The translations under genes were made by a program, and so were the position numbers. This document shows positions 15,842 to 22,921 of a stretch of DNA of 48,334 nucleotides, piece by piece. Below the pieces are notes generated by a model. That model did not search any database and was not told the origin of the DNA. It saw only the letters and a program-made list of their open reading frames with translations. Position 1 is the first letter of the stretch; each line of letters starts with the position of its first letter. The DNA is from Rhodobacter sp. GTDB lineage: Bacteria; Pseudomonadota; Alphaproteobacteria; Rhodobacterales; Rhodobacteraceae. Location: the NCBI GenBank assembly GCA_020251025.1, contig JADCDI010000017.1:1-48334 (forward strand). Reading direction: 5' to 3'.

Positions 15842-16831
15842 TTACCTCCGAATGGGTATGTCTGATATTGTCACTCGACGCTCGGCATCTTGGACGCCTG
15901 CCATAGCTAGTTTTTCAATAAATGCGTCTAGAAGGACCAACGGAGTGTCCGTGGGGCCGATGATTATCTTTTTCACCAGCTGCGGAATTTCAATCCCGTA
16001 CAGTCCGACGTCATGTCGATCTTTTAACTTGATTTGTTGAACTCTTTGCGGAACGCCCGCAATGTCAATCACGCTGCTGTTCACTGCATCAGAAGTTTGC
16101 AGCCAAGGGGCGTAGATTATTCTCCACTCGCGCTCCTCCTGAAAACCTGGATGTTTGGTGGAGATGGCTGATACATTGAAAGCTTGGACAATGTTCTGGT
16201 AAACGGAATCTTCTCCCAGACGAAGCAGAATCTCGATGTTCTTTTCCATTCCATCGACGAAGGTGCCAAAGTAATCCGGAAAGTCATCGGTACGCACATA
16301 TAAGACGGACGACGTAAACCCAGCATCCCCATTCGTTGGACGCAGCATGGGAGATCGGTCCAATACTACCGCCACGTTTGTTCGCCCGCCATAAGCACGC
16401 CACATCGAAAGCCTGCCAAACTTCCCCTCAGTGTGGTCATCATGCTCAGCTAAACTCAGCAGGTACGTGTCTGTCTTTCTCTTGACTAGATCTCTATCAT
16501 AGTGATCCGCTATTCTGTCAATCAAATGGGGATATATCTTCGCCAGAAGCTTTGCAAGCTTGCCGGGCTCCTCTTTTGTGGGGCCTCGCCCAAATTGACT
16601 ATGCCACGCCTTCAGAAGACATTTCTCACCGTAGTCTATCTCAGAGAAATCATTCATTAGTGCTGCATTGCGGAGCGTCACCGTCTTTGTTTCAAGAATG
16701 CGAAGGGCATTCGATGCGCTCGTGTAGTGAACGAAATCAATGTTGCGTTTCTCCGCACTATGCGTCGCTTCAACTGCGAAAGGGAAGAAAACCTCGAAAG
16801 AGTCCAACTGAAGTTGTTCATCCGGCCTCAC
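15842..16831 (-). CDS. DUF2971 family protein inserted between ilvI and ilvN
   Basis: The protein has 329 residues. Typical DUF2971 features are FVHYTSASNALRILETKTVT near 33, LRNAALMNDFSEIDYGEK near 53, WRAYGGRTNVAVVLDRSP near 144 and EEREWRIIYAP near 235. Base composition and codon use are clearly more AT-rich than in any neighbour (many AAA, GAT, ATA and TTG codons), so I infer recent transfer. The GTG start overlaps the ilvI stop as GTGA. The stop is two bases before the ilvN start, and its final codons carry the ilvN ribosome-binding site. The family function is unsettled; members occur in variable genome regions. Transcription must pass from ilvI through this gene to ilvN. Confidence 0.85.
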   Translation of the reverse strand: MRPDEQLQLDSFEVFFPFAVEATHSAEKRNIDFVHYTSASNALRILETKTVTLRNAALMNDFSEIDYGEKCLLKAWHSQFGRGPTKEEPGKLAKLLAKIYPHLIDRIADHYDRDLVKRKTDTYLLSLAEHDDHTEGKFGRLSMWRAYGGRTNVAVVLDRSPMLRPTNGDAGFTSSVLYVRTDDFPDYFGTFVDGMEKNIEILLRLGEDSVYQNIVQAFNVSAISTKHPGFQEEREWRIIYAPWLQTSDAVNSSVIDIAGVPQRVQQIKLKDRHDVGLYGIEIPQLVKKIIIGPTDTPLVLLDAFIEKLAMAGVQDAERRVTISDIPIRR

Positions 16832-18609
16832 ACCAACACCGCCCCCTTCGCCCCGATCGCCCCGCGCGTATCCGCATCGCCCAGCATCATCTCGTTATGT
16901 GCCTTGCCCGACGGGATCATGGGGAAGCAGTTTTCGTGCTTTTCCACCAGGCAATCGAAGATCACCGGCCCGTCATAGCGCACCATCTCCAGGATCGCCT
17001 CATCCAGATCGGCGGGGTCGGAACAGCGGATGCCTTTGCAGCCAAAGGCCTCGGCCAGCTTCACGAAATCCGGCAGTGATTCCGACCAGCTTTGCGAATA
17101 GCGCTCGCCATGCAGCAATTCCTGCCACTGGCGCACCATGCCAAGGCGTTCGTTGTTCAGGATGAACTGCTTCACGGGCGCGCGGAACTGCATTGCCGTG
17201 CCCATTTCCTGCATGTTCATCAGCCAGCTTGCCTCGCCCGCCACATTGATCACCAGGGCGTCCGGGTGGGCGATCTGCACGCCGATGCTGGCGGGCAGGC
17301 CGTAGCCCATGGTGCCGAGCCCACCCGAGGTCATCCAGCGGTTCGGTTCTTCAAACCCAAGGTATTGCGCAGCCCACATCTGGTGCTGGCCCACCTCGGT
17401 CGTGATATAGCGGTCCATGCCCCTGGTCAGCGCCTCCAGACGCTGCAAGGCGTGCTGCGGCTTGATCGTGCGGTCGGAATTGGTGAAATCGAGGCAGCGC
17501 ACCGCGCGCCACTGGTCAATCTGCGCCCACCATTTCGCCAATGCCGCCCGGTTCACCCGTGATCCGCGCGCCTTCCACAGGGTCAGCACCCTGTCCAGCA
17601 CATGGGCGATGTCGCCGACAATCGGCACATCCACCCGGATCACCTTGTTGATCGATGACGGATCGATGTCGATATGCGCCTTCTTCGAATGCGGGCTGAA
17701 ATCCTTGACCCGGCCCGTGATCCGGTCGTCAAAGCGCGCGCCGATGTTGAACATCGCATCACAGCCATGCATCGCCAGATTGGCCTCATAAAGCCCGTGC
17801 ATCCCCAGCATCCCCAGCCAGGCCTTGCCCGAGGCCGGGTAGCAGCCCAGCCCCATCAGGGTCGAGGTAACGGGAAATCCGGTGGCATCCACCAGCTCGC
17901 GCAGCAGCCGGCTGGCAGCAGGCCCGGAATTGACCACGCCACCACCGGTGTAGAAGACCGGCCGCTCTGCGGTTTCGATCATCTCGACAAGGCGGGCGAT
18001 CTGTTCGGGGTCACCCTGAAGGCGCGGCTGGTAATGGGCGGTGCGGGCCTGTTCCATCGGGATGTAGCCCGCGGTTGCAAACTGCACATCCTTTGGAATA
18101 TCCACCAGAACCGGGCCGGGCCGGCCATGTGTGGCCACGTGAAAGGCCTGGTGAATCGTCTCGCTCAGCTTCGCGGTATCTTTCACCAGCCAGTTGTGCT
18201 TGGTGCAGGGCCGGGTGATGCCGACCGTGTCCGCCTCCTGAAAGCCGTCCGTGCCGATCATGAAGGTGGGCACCTGCCCCGTCAGAACCACCAGGGGGAT
18301 CGAATCCATCAGCGCATCGACCATGCCGGTGACGGCATTGGTCGCCCCGGGACCGGAGGTGACAAGGACCACACCCGGCTTGCCGGTGGACCGGGCATAG
18401 CCTTCGGCCATGTGGACCGCACCCTGTTCGTGGCGCACCAGGACATGGCGGATGTCGTTCTGCTGGAAAATCTCGTCATAGATCGGCAGCACCGCCCCGC
18501 CCGGGTAGCCGAAGACAACCTCGACACCCTGATCCTTCAGCGCCTGAACCACCATCCGCGCGCCGGTCATCGTCACCGCTTTCGCCGATGTCGCATGTGC
18601 CTTGTTCAT
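16828..18609 (-). CDS. ilvI: Acetolactate synthase large (catalytic) subunit
   Basis: The protein has 593 residues. It starts at the ATG at 18609 with AGGAAAAG upstream; an in-frame extension to 18750 would read through an attenuator and is rejected. Thiamine-diphosphate enzyme features are FGYPGGAVLPIYDEIF, the activating glutamate 61 in RHEQGAVHMAEG, GARFDDRITG, and the cofactor loop GEASWLMNMQE, a variant seen in alphaproteobacteria. It condenses two pyruvates, or pyruvate with 2-oxobutyrate. The C-terminus ends normally and the TGA overlaps the start of the DUF2971 gene. Expression is probably attenuated through the leader at 18732-18779. Confidence 0.95.
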   Translation of the reverse strand: MNKAHATSAKAVTMTGARMVVQALKDQGVEVVFGYPGGAVLPIYDEIFQQNDIRHVLVRHEQGAVHMAEGYARSTGKPGVVLVTSGPGATNAVTGMVDALMDSIPLVVLTGQVPTFMIGTDGFQEADTVGITRPCTKHNWLVKDTAKLSETIHQAFHVATHGRPGPVLVDIPKDVQFATAGYIPMEQARTAHYQPRLQGDPEQIARLVEMIETAERPVFYTGGGVVNSGPAASRLLRELVDATGFPVTSTLMGLGCYPASGKAWLGMLGMHGLYEANLAMHGCDAMFNIGARFDDRITGRVKDFSPHSKKAHIDIDPSSINKVIRVDVPIVGDIAHVLDRVLTLWKARGSRVNRAALAKWWAQIDQWRAVRCLDFTNSDRTIKPQHALQRLEALTRGMDRYITTEVGQHQMWAAQYLGFEEPNRWMTSGGLGTMGYGLPASIGVQIAHPDALVINVAGEASWLMNMQEMGTAMQFRAPVKQFILNNERLGMVRQWQELLHGERYSQSWSESLPDFVKLAEAFGCKGIRCSDPADLDEAILEMVRYDGPVIFDCLVEKHENCFPMIPSGKAHNEMMLGDADTRGAIGAKGAVLV

Positions 18610-18676
18610 CGTCTTTTCCTGTCCTCGGGCCGCATTCCGGCAGCGCGTTCTTTTCCCTGCCCGTGCGGGCAGGGCA

Positions 18677-18706
18677 ACAAAAAGCCCCCGGGGGTCAGTC
18701 GGGGGC
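18677..18706 (-). terminator. Attenuator terminator hairpin in the ilvI leader
   Basis: On the minus strand GCCCCCG, a nine-base loop ACTGACCCC, and CGGGGGC form a stem followed directly by TTTTTG. It lies between the leader peptide (ending 18732) and ilvI (starting 18609), where a transcription attenuator should be. Confidence 0.65.
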
Positions 18707-18731
18707 GCATGGGAACCGGGATGGTCAACCG

Positions 18732-18779
18732 TTACCGGCCCATGCGCCATTTTCCTGCGATGACAAGAATACCGGACAC
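18732..18779 (-). CDS. ilv leader peptide rich in Ile, Leu and Val
   Basis: A 15-codon frame starts with GTG, with AAGGGGG upstream. It reads MSGILVIAGKWRMGR and stops with TAA. The consecutive ATT CTT GTC ATC codons are for the end products of the pathway, as in known ilv leader peptides. It is followed after about 26 bases by a terminator hairpin with a T-run and then by ilvI. Ribosome stalling at these codons when charged Ile, Leu or Val tRNA is scarce would be expected to prevent termination. Too short for standard gene finders; I rate the call on arrangement plus codon content. Confidence 0.65.
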   Translation of the reverse strand: MSGILVIAGKWRMGR

Positions 18780-18803
18780 GTCCGCCCCCTTCAGCTTTGG
18801 CGG

Positions 18804-18832
18804 AACTTAGATAGGCCGCGCAGAGGCGTCAA
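18804..18832 (-). promoter_or_regulatory. Putative ilvI promoter
   Basis: On the minus strand TTGACG (18827-18832) and TAAGTT (18804-18809) are 17 bases apart. Transcription would begin about 20 bases before the leader peptide start at 18779, which is a sensible distance. It is a match by eye to the vegetative promoter pattern only. Confidence 0.45.
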
Positions 18833-18937
18833 CGGGGAAATGCAGGCATAAACTGTCGCAGGGCGCTTTTTTTCGGCAATTTTGTTGCGTGAACCGGGAG
18901 GCGCGGCGGAAGATTCGCAAAAGCGGGCTGCGGATCG

Positions 18938-18954
18938 GGGGGGCCGCGCCCCCC
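18938..18954 (-). terminator. GC hairpin after the antiporter gene
   Basis: GGGGGGC (38-44 within 18900s), loop CGC, GCCCCCC directly follows the stop of the antiporter gene on the minus strand. It lacks a T-tract, so termination is possible but unproven. It also separates the antiporter from the ilvI promoter. Confidence 0.4.
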
Positions 18955-18958
18955 TGTC

Positions 18959-19873
18959 TCAGGTCATCAGGGCCAGATAGCCGCCATAGCCCGCCAGCAG
19001 CGCCACCCCTGCAAGGCGGGGCAGCCCGCCCATCAGCGCGGCCAGCACCGTCAGGCCAACCGCCGAAGCCGCGACCCACGGCATGTCGATTGTGACAAAG
19101 CGCGCTTCCGCCGGGATCGGCGCAATCAGCGCGGTCAGGCCAAGGATGCCGAAGATGTTGAAGATGTTCGACCCCACGATGTTGCCCACCGCAATCTCGG
19201 TCTGCTTGCGCATCGCGGCCACCACCGATGTCGCCAGTTCCGGCAGCGAGGTGCCGACCGCCACGATGGTCAGCCCGATCACCGCTTCGGAAATACCAAA
19301 GGTGCGTGCGATCCCGGTCGCGCTGTCCACCAGAAGGCGCGCCCCGATCACCAGCACGACCAGCCCGCCAACCGTCATCAGCGCGGCCTTCCAGACCGGC
19401 GGGATCGGCATATCGTCTTCCGGTTCGCTCTTGCCCGTCACAAAGGCGACAAGAAGGAACACAAGCAGGCCCGCGATCAGGATCACCCCGTCCAGCCGGG
19501 TGATGTCGCCGTCCAGCAGCATGGCCCAGATCGCCGCCGTGGCCAGCAGCATGAAGCCAAGGTCGCGCCACAGCTTGCGCATGGGAAGGATCAGGGGGGC
19601 GATCACCGCCGAAACCCCCAGGATCAGCAGGATATTGGCAATATTCGACCCCAGCACGTTGCCGATGGCGATGGCCGGCTGCCCCGCCAGCGCCGCCTGC
19701 ACCGACACCAGCAGTTCCGGGGCAGAGGTGCCGAAGCCCACAATCGTCAGGCCGATCACCATGGGCGAGATGCGATAGGTCCTGGCGATGCTGCTGGCCC
19801 CGCGCACCAGATATTCCCCGCCGAAGAACAGTCCAAGAAGCCCGATGACGAACAACAGATAGGTCAAGATCAT
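18959..19873 (-). CDS. Calcium/sodium antiporter (CaCA family, YrbG-like)
   Basis: The protein has 304 residues with about ten hydrophobic helices. The two inverted alpha repeats that define the family are clear: VIGLTIVGFGTSAPELLVSV near 39 with GNVLGSNIANILLILG after it, and VIGLTIVAVGTSLPELATSV near 195 with GNIVGSNIFNIFGILG after it. The acidic residues in both PEL motifs and the asparagines of the GSN motifs coordinate the cation. The ATG at 19873 has an A/G-rich site very close, so a slightly different start (a TTG three codons on, or an upstream codon) cannot be excluded. It appears to be a single-gene unit with the vicinal VOC and bpt genes upstream. Confidence 0.9.
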   Translation of the reverse strand: MILTYLLFVIGLLGLFFGGEYLVRGASSIARTYRISPMVIGLTIVGFGTSAPELLVSVQAALAGQPAIAIGNVLGSNIANILLILGVSAVIAPLILPMRKLWRDLGFMLLATAAIWAMLLDGDITRLDGVILIAGLLVFLLVAFVTGKSEPEDDMPIPPVWKAALMTVGGLVVLVIGARLLVDSATGIARTFGISEAVIGLTIVAVGTSLPELATSVVAAMRKQTEIAVGNIVGSNIFNIFGILGLTALIAPIPAEARFVTIDMPWVAASAVGLTVLAALMGGLPRLAGVALLAGYGGYLALMT

Positions 19874-19978
19874 CCCCCTTGTGGTTGCCCCGTCACATCG
19901 GCGTGACCGCGCGCGGATACAAGGGGATACGGGGCAAAAAACTGTCCCGTCCCCGCATCGGCGCGCCCCGGCGGGCAA

Positions 19979-20350
19979 TCAGCGGCGCCCGGTCCGGTCA
20001 GATCGGTTGCCGAAGGGATCGCGCCAGACGGCGACGGTGCCACAGAATTCGTGGCGCGGCTTCTCCTTCAACACAACGCCTGCCGCCGTCATCCGCGCAG
20101 GGTCGCGCGCGAAATCATCCGTCTCCGGAAACAGGAAGACACGGTCGCCGGCCTGTTTGCGGGTGGCGGCCACCTGCTGCGGCCCGTCGGCCCTGGCCAG
20201 CACCAGGGCCGCGCCCCCGCCGGGCGGCTCCACCGTGACCCGGCGCTTGTCGCCCGGATCGGTATCCGCCGTCAGGCGAAACCCCATGACCGTCACGAAA
20301 AAGAAGATCGCCGCGTCGTAATCGGGCACCGGCAGCGCCAGCGCGCCCAA
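19979..20350 (-). CDS. VOC (glyoxalase/bleomycin-resistance) family protein, start uncertain
   Basis: The protein has 123 residues. It begins LALPVPDYDAAIFFFVTVMG and has RRVTVEPPGGGAALVLARA and AVWRDPFGNRSD, the repeated beta-alpha-beta layout of VOC proteins; RDPFGNR is the usual end of the second module. The only in-frame start is a TTG at 20350 without a good ribosome-binding site. An ATG overlapping the bpt stop (20364-20366) has better placing but is out of frame by one base; a single extra G in the GGGCGCG run near 20344 would explain this. So the gene may be intact with a weak start, or may carry an N-terminal frameshift. Confidence 0.6.
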   Translation of the reverse strand: MGALALPVPDYDAAIFFFVTVMGFRLTADTDPGDKRRVTVEPPGGGAALVLARADGPQQVAATRKQAGDRVFLFPETDDFARDPARMTAAGVVLKEKPRHEFCGTVAVWRDPFGNRSDRTGRR

Positions 20351-20362
20351 GGTCTGCGCCGG

Positions 20363-21199
20363 TCATTCCCGCCCGGCGCGGCTGTCGGGCAGGGTGATGC
20401 GGGCCACCTGTTCGGCAATCGGGTCCACCGACAGCGGATGCAGTTCGGCCTTGTGATCGGCCGGGTCGCCGATGCCTTGCCACTGGCCGCCCTTGTAGAT
20501 CTCCAGCGCGTTGAACTTGGCCTTGTAGCCCATCTTGCGGCTGCCCGGCACCCAATAGCCCAGGTAGACGTAGGGCAGCCCGGCCTCACGCGCGATGGCG
20601 ATATGGTCCAGAACGACATAGGTTCCCAGACTGGCATCCATCAGGTCGGGATCATAAAAGGAATAGACCATGCTCAGCCCGTCATCCAGCAGGTCCGTCA
20701 GGCAGACAGCGGCCAGACGCCGCCCGTTTTCCTGCGGCCCGTTCGGGCGGGTGTATTCGATGATGCGGCTGCGGATCGGCGTTTCTTCGATCATCGCGGC
20801 AAATTCGAAGATATCCATGTCGGCCATGCCGCCATCGGCATGGCGCCGGTCCAGATAGCTGCGAAACAGTGCATACTGGTCTTCGGTCGCCCAGGGGCTT
20901 GTCGCGTGGCGCGCCAGGTCCGCATTGCGCCGCATCACACGGCTTTGGGTGCGCGAGGGCACGAAATCCTCAACGCGGATCCTGGCCGAAATGCAGGCCG
21001 AACATTCCGCGCAGGACGGCCGGTACAGCACGTTCTGCGACCGGCGGAAGCCCTGCTTTGACAGGGTGTCGTTCAGCCGTTGCGCATGTTCGCCCTGCAG
21101 GGCGGTGAACAGTTTCCGCTCCATCCGCCCCTCAAGGTAAGGGCAGGCCTGCGGAGCCGTCACATAGAACTGGGGCGCAATGGGAAGGGTATGACGCAT
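20363..21199 (-). CDS. bpt: Aspartate/glutamate leucyltransferase (N-end rule)
   Basis: The protein has 278 residues starting [20 protein letters not shown]; this start matches the family and avoids an extension toward 21253. The family cysteine motifs are present: [14 protein letters not shown] near 17 and [15 protein letters not shown] near 58. [11 protein letters not shown]-like (here [16 protein letters not shown]) and [20 protein letters not shown] are further conserved blocks. The enzyme transfers Leu from leucyl-tRNA to N-terminal Asp or Glu, marking proteins for ClpAP. The stop overlaps a possible start of the VOC gene. The ribosome-binding site is weak. Confidence 0.92.
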   Translation of the reverse strand: MRHTLPIAPQFYVTAPQACPYLEGRMERKLFTALQGEHAQRLNDTLSKQGFRRSQNVLYRPSCAECSACISARIRVEDFVPSRTQSRVMRRNADLARHATSPWATEDQYALFRSYLDRRHADGGMADMDIFEFAAMIEETPIRSRIIEYTRPNGPQENGRRLAAVCLTDLLDDGLSMVYSFYDPDLMDASLGTYVVLDHIAIAREAGLPYVYLGYWVPGSRKMGYKAKFNALEIYKGGQWQGIGDPADHKAELHPLSVDPIAEQVARITLPDSRAGRE

Positions 21200-21266
21200 G
21201 GACGACAGGATGTGCAACTTTGCGACGTTAGCAAGGCCTGATCGTGCCGCCAAGCACCGACTTCAT

Positions 21267-21707
21267 TCAGTTGCGCGCAGGTTTATTGATCGCCACCGTT
21301 CCCAGCACCAGATCGGTCAGCCCCTGGCCGCGCGCCGTGGTCAGCATCAGGCCCATGGACAGAAGCTGCAGCAGCACCGTGCTGATCGTCAGCGTATAGC
21401 CCAGCGTGTGCAGAAACGCCGTGCCAAGGTCGAACTTCGCGCCGCTCCGGTCGCGGAATTCGATTGCCATAAGCTGCATGCCCGGCGTCGCCGAATGGCG
21501 CGCGAGGGTGATCGTGCGGTACAGAAAGCTGATGGTCAGATACAGCGCCGGCAGAAAGAACAGCGACAGAAACAGGGTAAAGAGCACAACGATCATGGCC
21601 ATTATCGCGATCAGGCTCGCATCCACAACCCAGGCAAGGGCGCGCTTGACCGGCACACCGGCATAAAATCCGGCCTGATGGCCGGGGTCGGGCAAGGGGG
21701 TGTACAT
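21267..21707 (-). CDS. RDD family membrane protein
   Basis: The protein has 146 residues starting MYTPLPDPGHQAGFYAG. The RDD signature region is VKRALAWVVDASLIAIMAMI near 20-40, then a hydrophobic helix with FLSLFFLPALYLTISFLY. SATPGMQLMAIEFRDRSG is the conserved middle (usually TPGKRLLGL). A last helix and GQGLTDLVLGTVAI close the protein. The family includes ion exchangers but most members are uncharacterised. It is followed on the same strand by bpt after about 70 bases, and preceded by a DUF2852 gene. Confidence 0.85.
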   Translation of the reverse strand: MYTPLPDPGHQAGFYAGVPVKRALAWVVDASLIAIMAMIVVLFTLFLSLFFLPALYLTISFLYRTITLARHSATPGMQLMAIEFRDRSGAKFDLGTAFLHTLGYTLTISTVLLQLLSMGLMLTTARGQGLTDLVLGTVAINKPARN

Positions 21708-21771
21708 CGGCGGTATCCCTGAACTTTCGTCCGCTGTGGGCGCGGCCCCTGCCGGGGCCGCGCAAAAGGCA

Positions 21772-22212
21772 TCAGTACTGGCCGTTTTCGGGCTGCGCAG
21801 CCACCGGGGCCTGCACCCCTTTGGCGCGCTCCTGCATGAAGGCGTCGAATTCCTGCTTGTCCTTCGCCTCGCGCAGGCGCTGCAGGAAGGCGTCGAAGGC
21901 CTGCTGCTCGTCTTCCAGACGGCGCAGCGTTTCGGTCTTGTAGGCGTCAAAGGCGCTGTTGCCCGACGACATCCACGCCCCTTCGTGCATCCGGGCCATG
22001 CGCTGCATCCGGCGGCCGCCGCAGGAAGAAGAGGATCGGTTGAACATGCGTTTGCTCCAGATCATGTAGGCCAGCAGGGCAAGTCCTGCGGGCCAGAAAA
22101 AAACAAACCCCAGGATCATTGCGGCGATCCAGGCGGGTTTGCCTCGGTCGTCAAGCCAGGCTTCTGCCCGGCCTGGCCAGCTGGTGATGCCGGTCGCAGT
22201 CATCGTCGTCAT
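21772..22212 (-). CDS. DUF2852 family membrane protein
   Basis: The protein has 146 residues. One hydrophobic helix at about 27-50 (KPAWIAAMILGFVFFWPAGL) is followed by the family's YMIWSKRMFNR. A glycine/arginine-rich turn precedes a long helical, acidic C-terminal region, SAFDAYKTETLRRLEDEQQA then FDAFLQRLREAKDKQEFDAF, likely a coiled coil. DUF2852 is almost confined to alphaproteobacteria, which supports the lineage. The function is unknown. It lies directly upstream of the RDD gene on the same strand with a 64-base gap. Confidence 0.85.
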   Translation of the reverse strand: MTTMTATGITSWPGRAEAWLDDRGKPAWIAAMILGFVFFWPAGLALLAYMIWSKRMFNRSSSSCGGRRMQRMARMHEGAWMSSGNSAFDAYKTETLRRLEDEQQAFDAFLQRLREAKDKQEFDAFMQERAKGVQAPVAAQPENGQY

Positions 22213-22305
22213 GGGCGGTCTCCCCGTTGCGTGTCTTCATGTGAAGTCCGTTCACATGGCTGGAATCTGGCAAGGGCCGGGCCGGTCTTCAAGGGGCATG
22301 TTAAA

Positions 22306-22812
22306 CTATTTTACATATCCCGCAGTGTCCCCTGGCGCGGGCCGCACCGTGAACCCGGCCAGGGCAGCGCCGGTGATGCGCCGCAACGCTGCGGGCGCGA
22401 TGGCGAAGATATGGCGGGGTGTGCCGGCCGCAGCCCAGACCACGGCAAAGTCCATCAGGCGCGGGTCCATCCACAGGGCGCAGGGATTGAGATGCCCCAG
22501 CGCTGCCACGCCGCCGATGGCAAATCCGGTTTCGGCCCGGATCAGCGCGGCATCCGCCCGTTCCAGCGGCTCCTTGGCCAGGATGCTTGCGCGGTCAGGG
22601 TCAATGCGGTTTCCGCCTGCGGTCAGAAACAGCCGGAGCTGACCGCTGCCGCTGCCCCGGAACAGGACCGACTTCACGATCTGGTCCAGCGCGCAGCCGG
22701 CCGCTGCCGCAGCCTGCTCTGCGGTCCGCGTCTCGGCCTTCATCTCGCGCAGATCAAAGGCAACGCCTGCCGCGTTCAGGGCGGCGCGGACCCGTTCCAG
22801 ACTTTTGCTCAT
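22306..22812 (-). CDS. YbaK/EbsC-type aminoacyl-tRNA deacylase
   Basis: The protein has 168 residues. The start at 22812 has GGGGAGGA well placed; longer readings enter the glnE promoter. Typical blocks are SLERVRAALNAAGVAFDLRE at the N-terminus, TRTAEQAAAAAGCALDQIVK near 28, a lysine in the QIVKSVLF motif, and TGFAIGGVAALGH near 97. The fold removes wrongly attached amino acids from tRNA, most often Ala or Cys from tRNA-Pro; the exact substrate is not readable. It is divergent from glnE with about 110 bases between starts. Confidence 0.88.
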   Translation of the reverse strand: MSKSLERVRAALNAAGVAFDLREMKAETRTAEQAAAAAGCALDQIVKSVLFRGSGSGQLRLFLTAGGNRIDPDRASILAKEPLERADAALIRAETGFAIGGVAALGHLNPCALWMDPRLMDFAVVWAAAGTPRHIFAIAPAALRRITGAALAGFTVRPAPGDTAGYVK

Positions 22813-22921
22813 GCCATCCTCCCCAAGCTCTGGCGGCGAACCTGCCCGCAAACCGGCCCCCGCCGCAAGCCGCGCGATGGGACAGGTTGACCCTGCGCCT
22901 GCCCGGCGCGACACTGCGCCC

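Noticed and set aside
18610-18750. In-frame N-terminal extension of ilvI
   Set aside because: It would read through the attenuator hairpin and lacks family similarity. The start at 18609 has a good ribosome-binding site.
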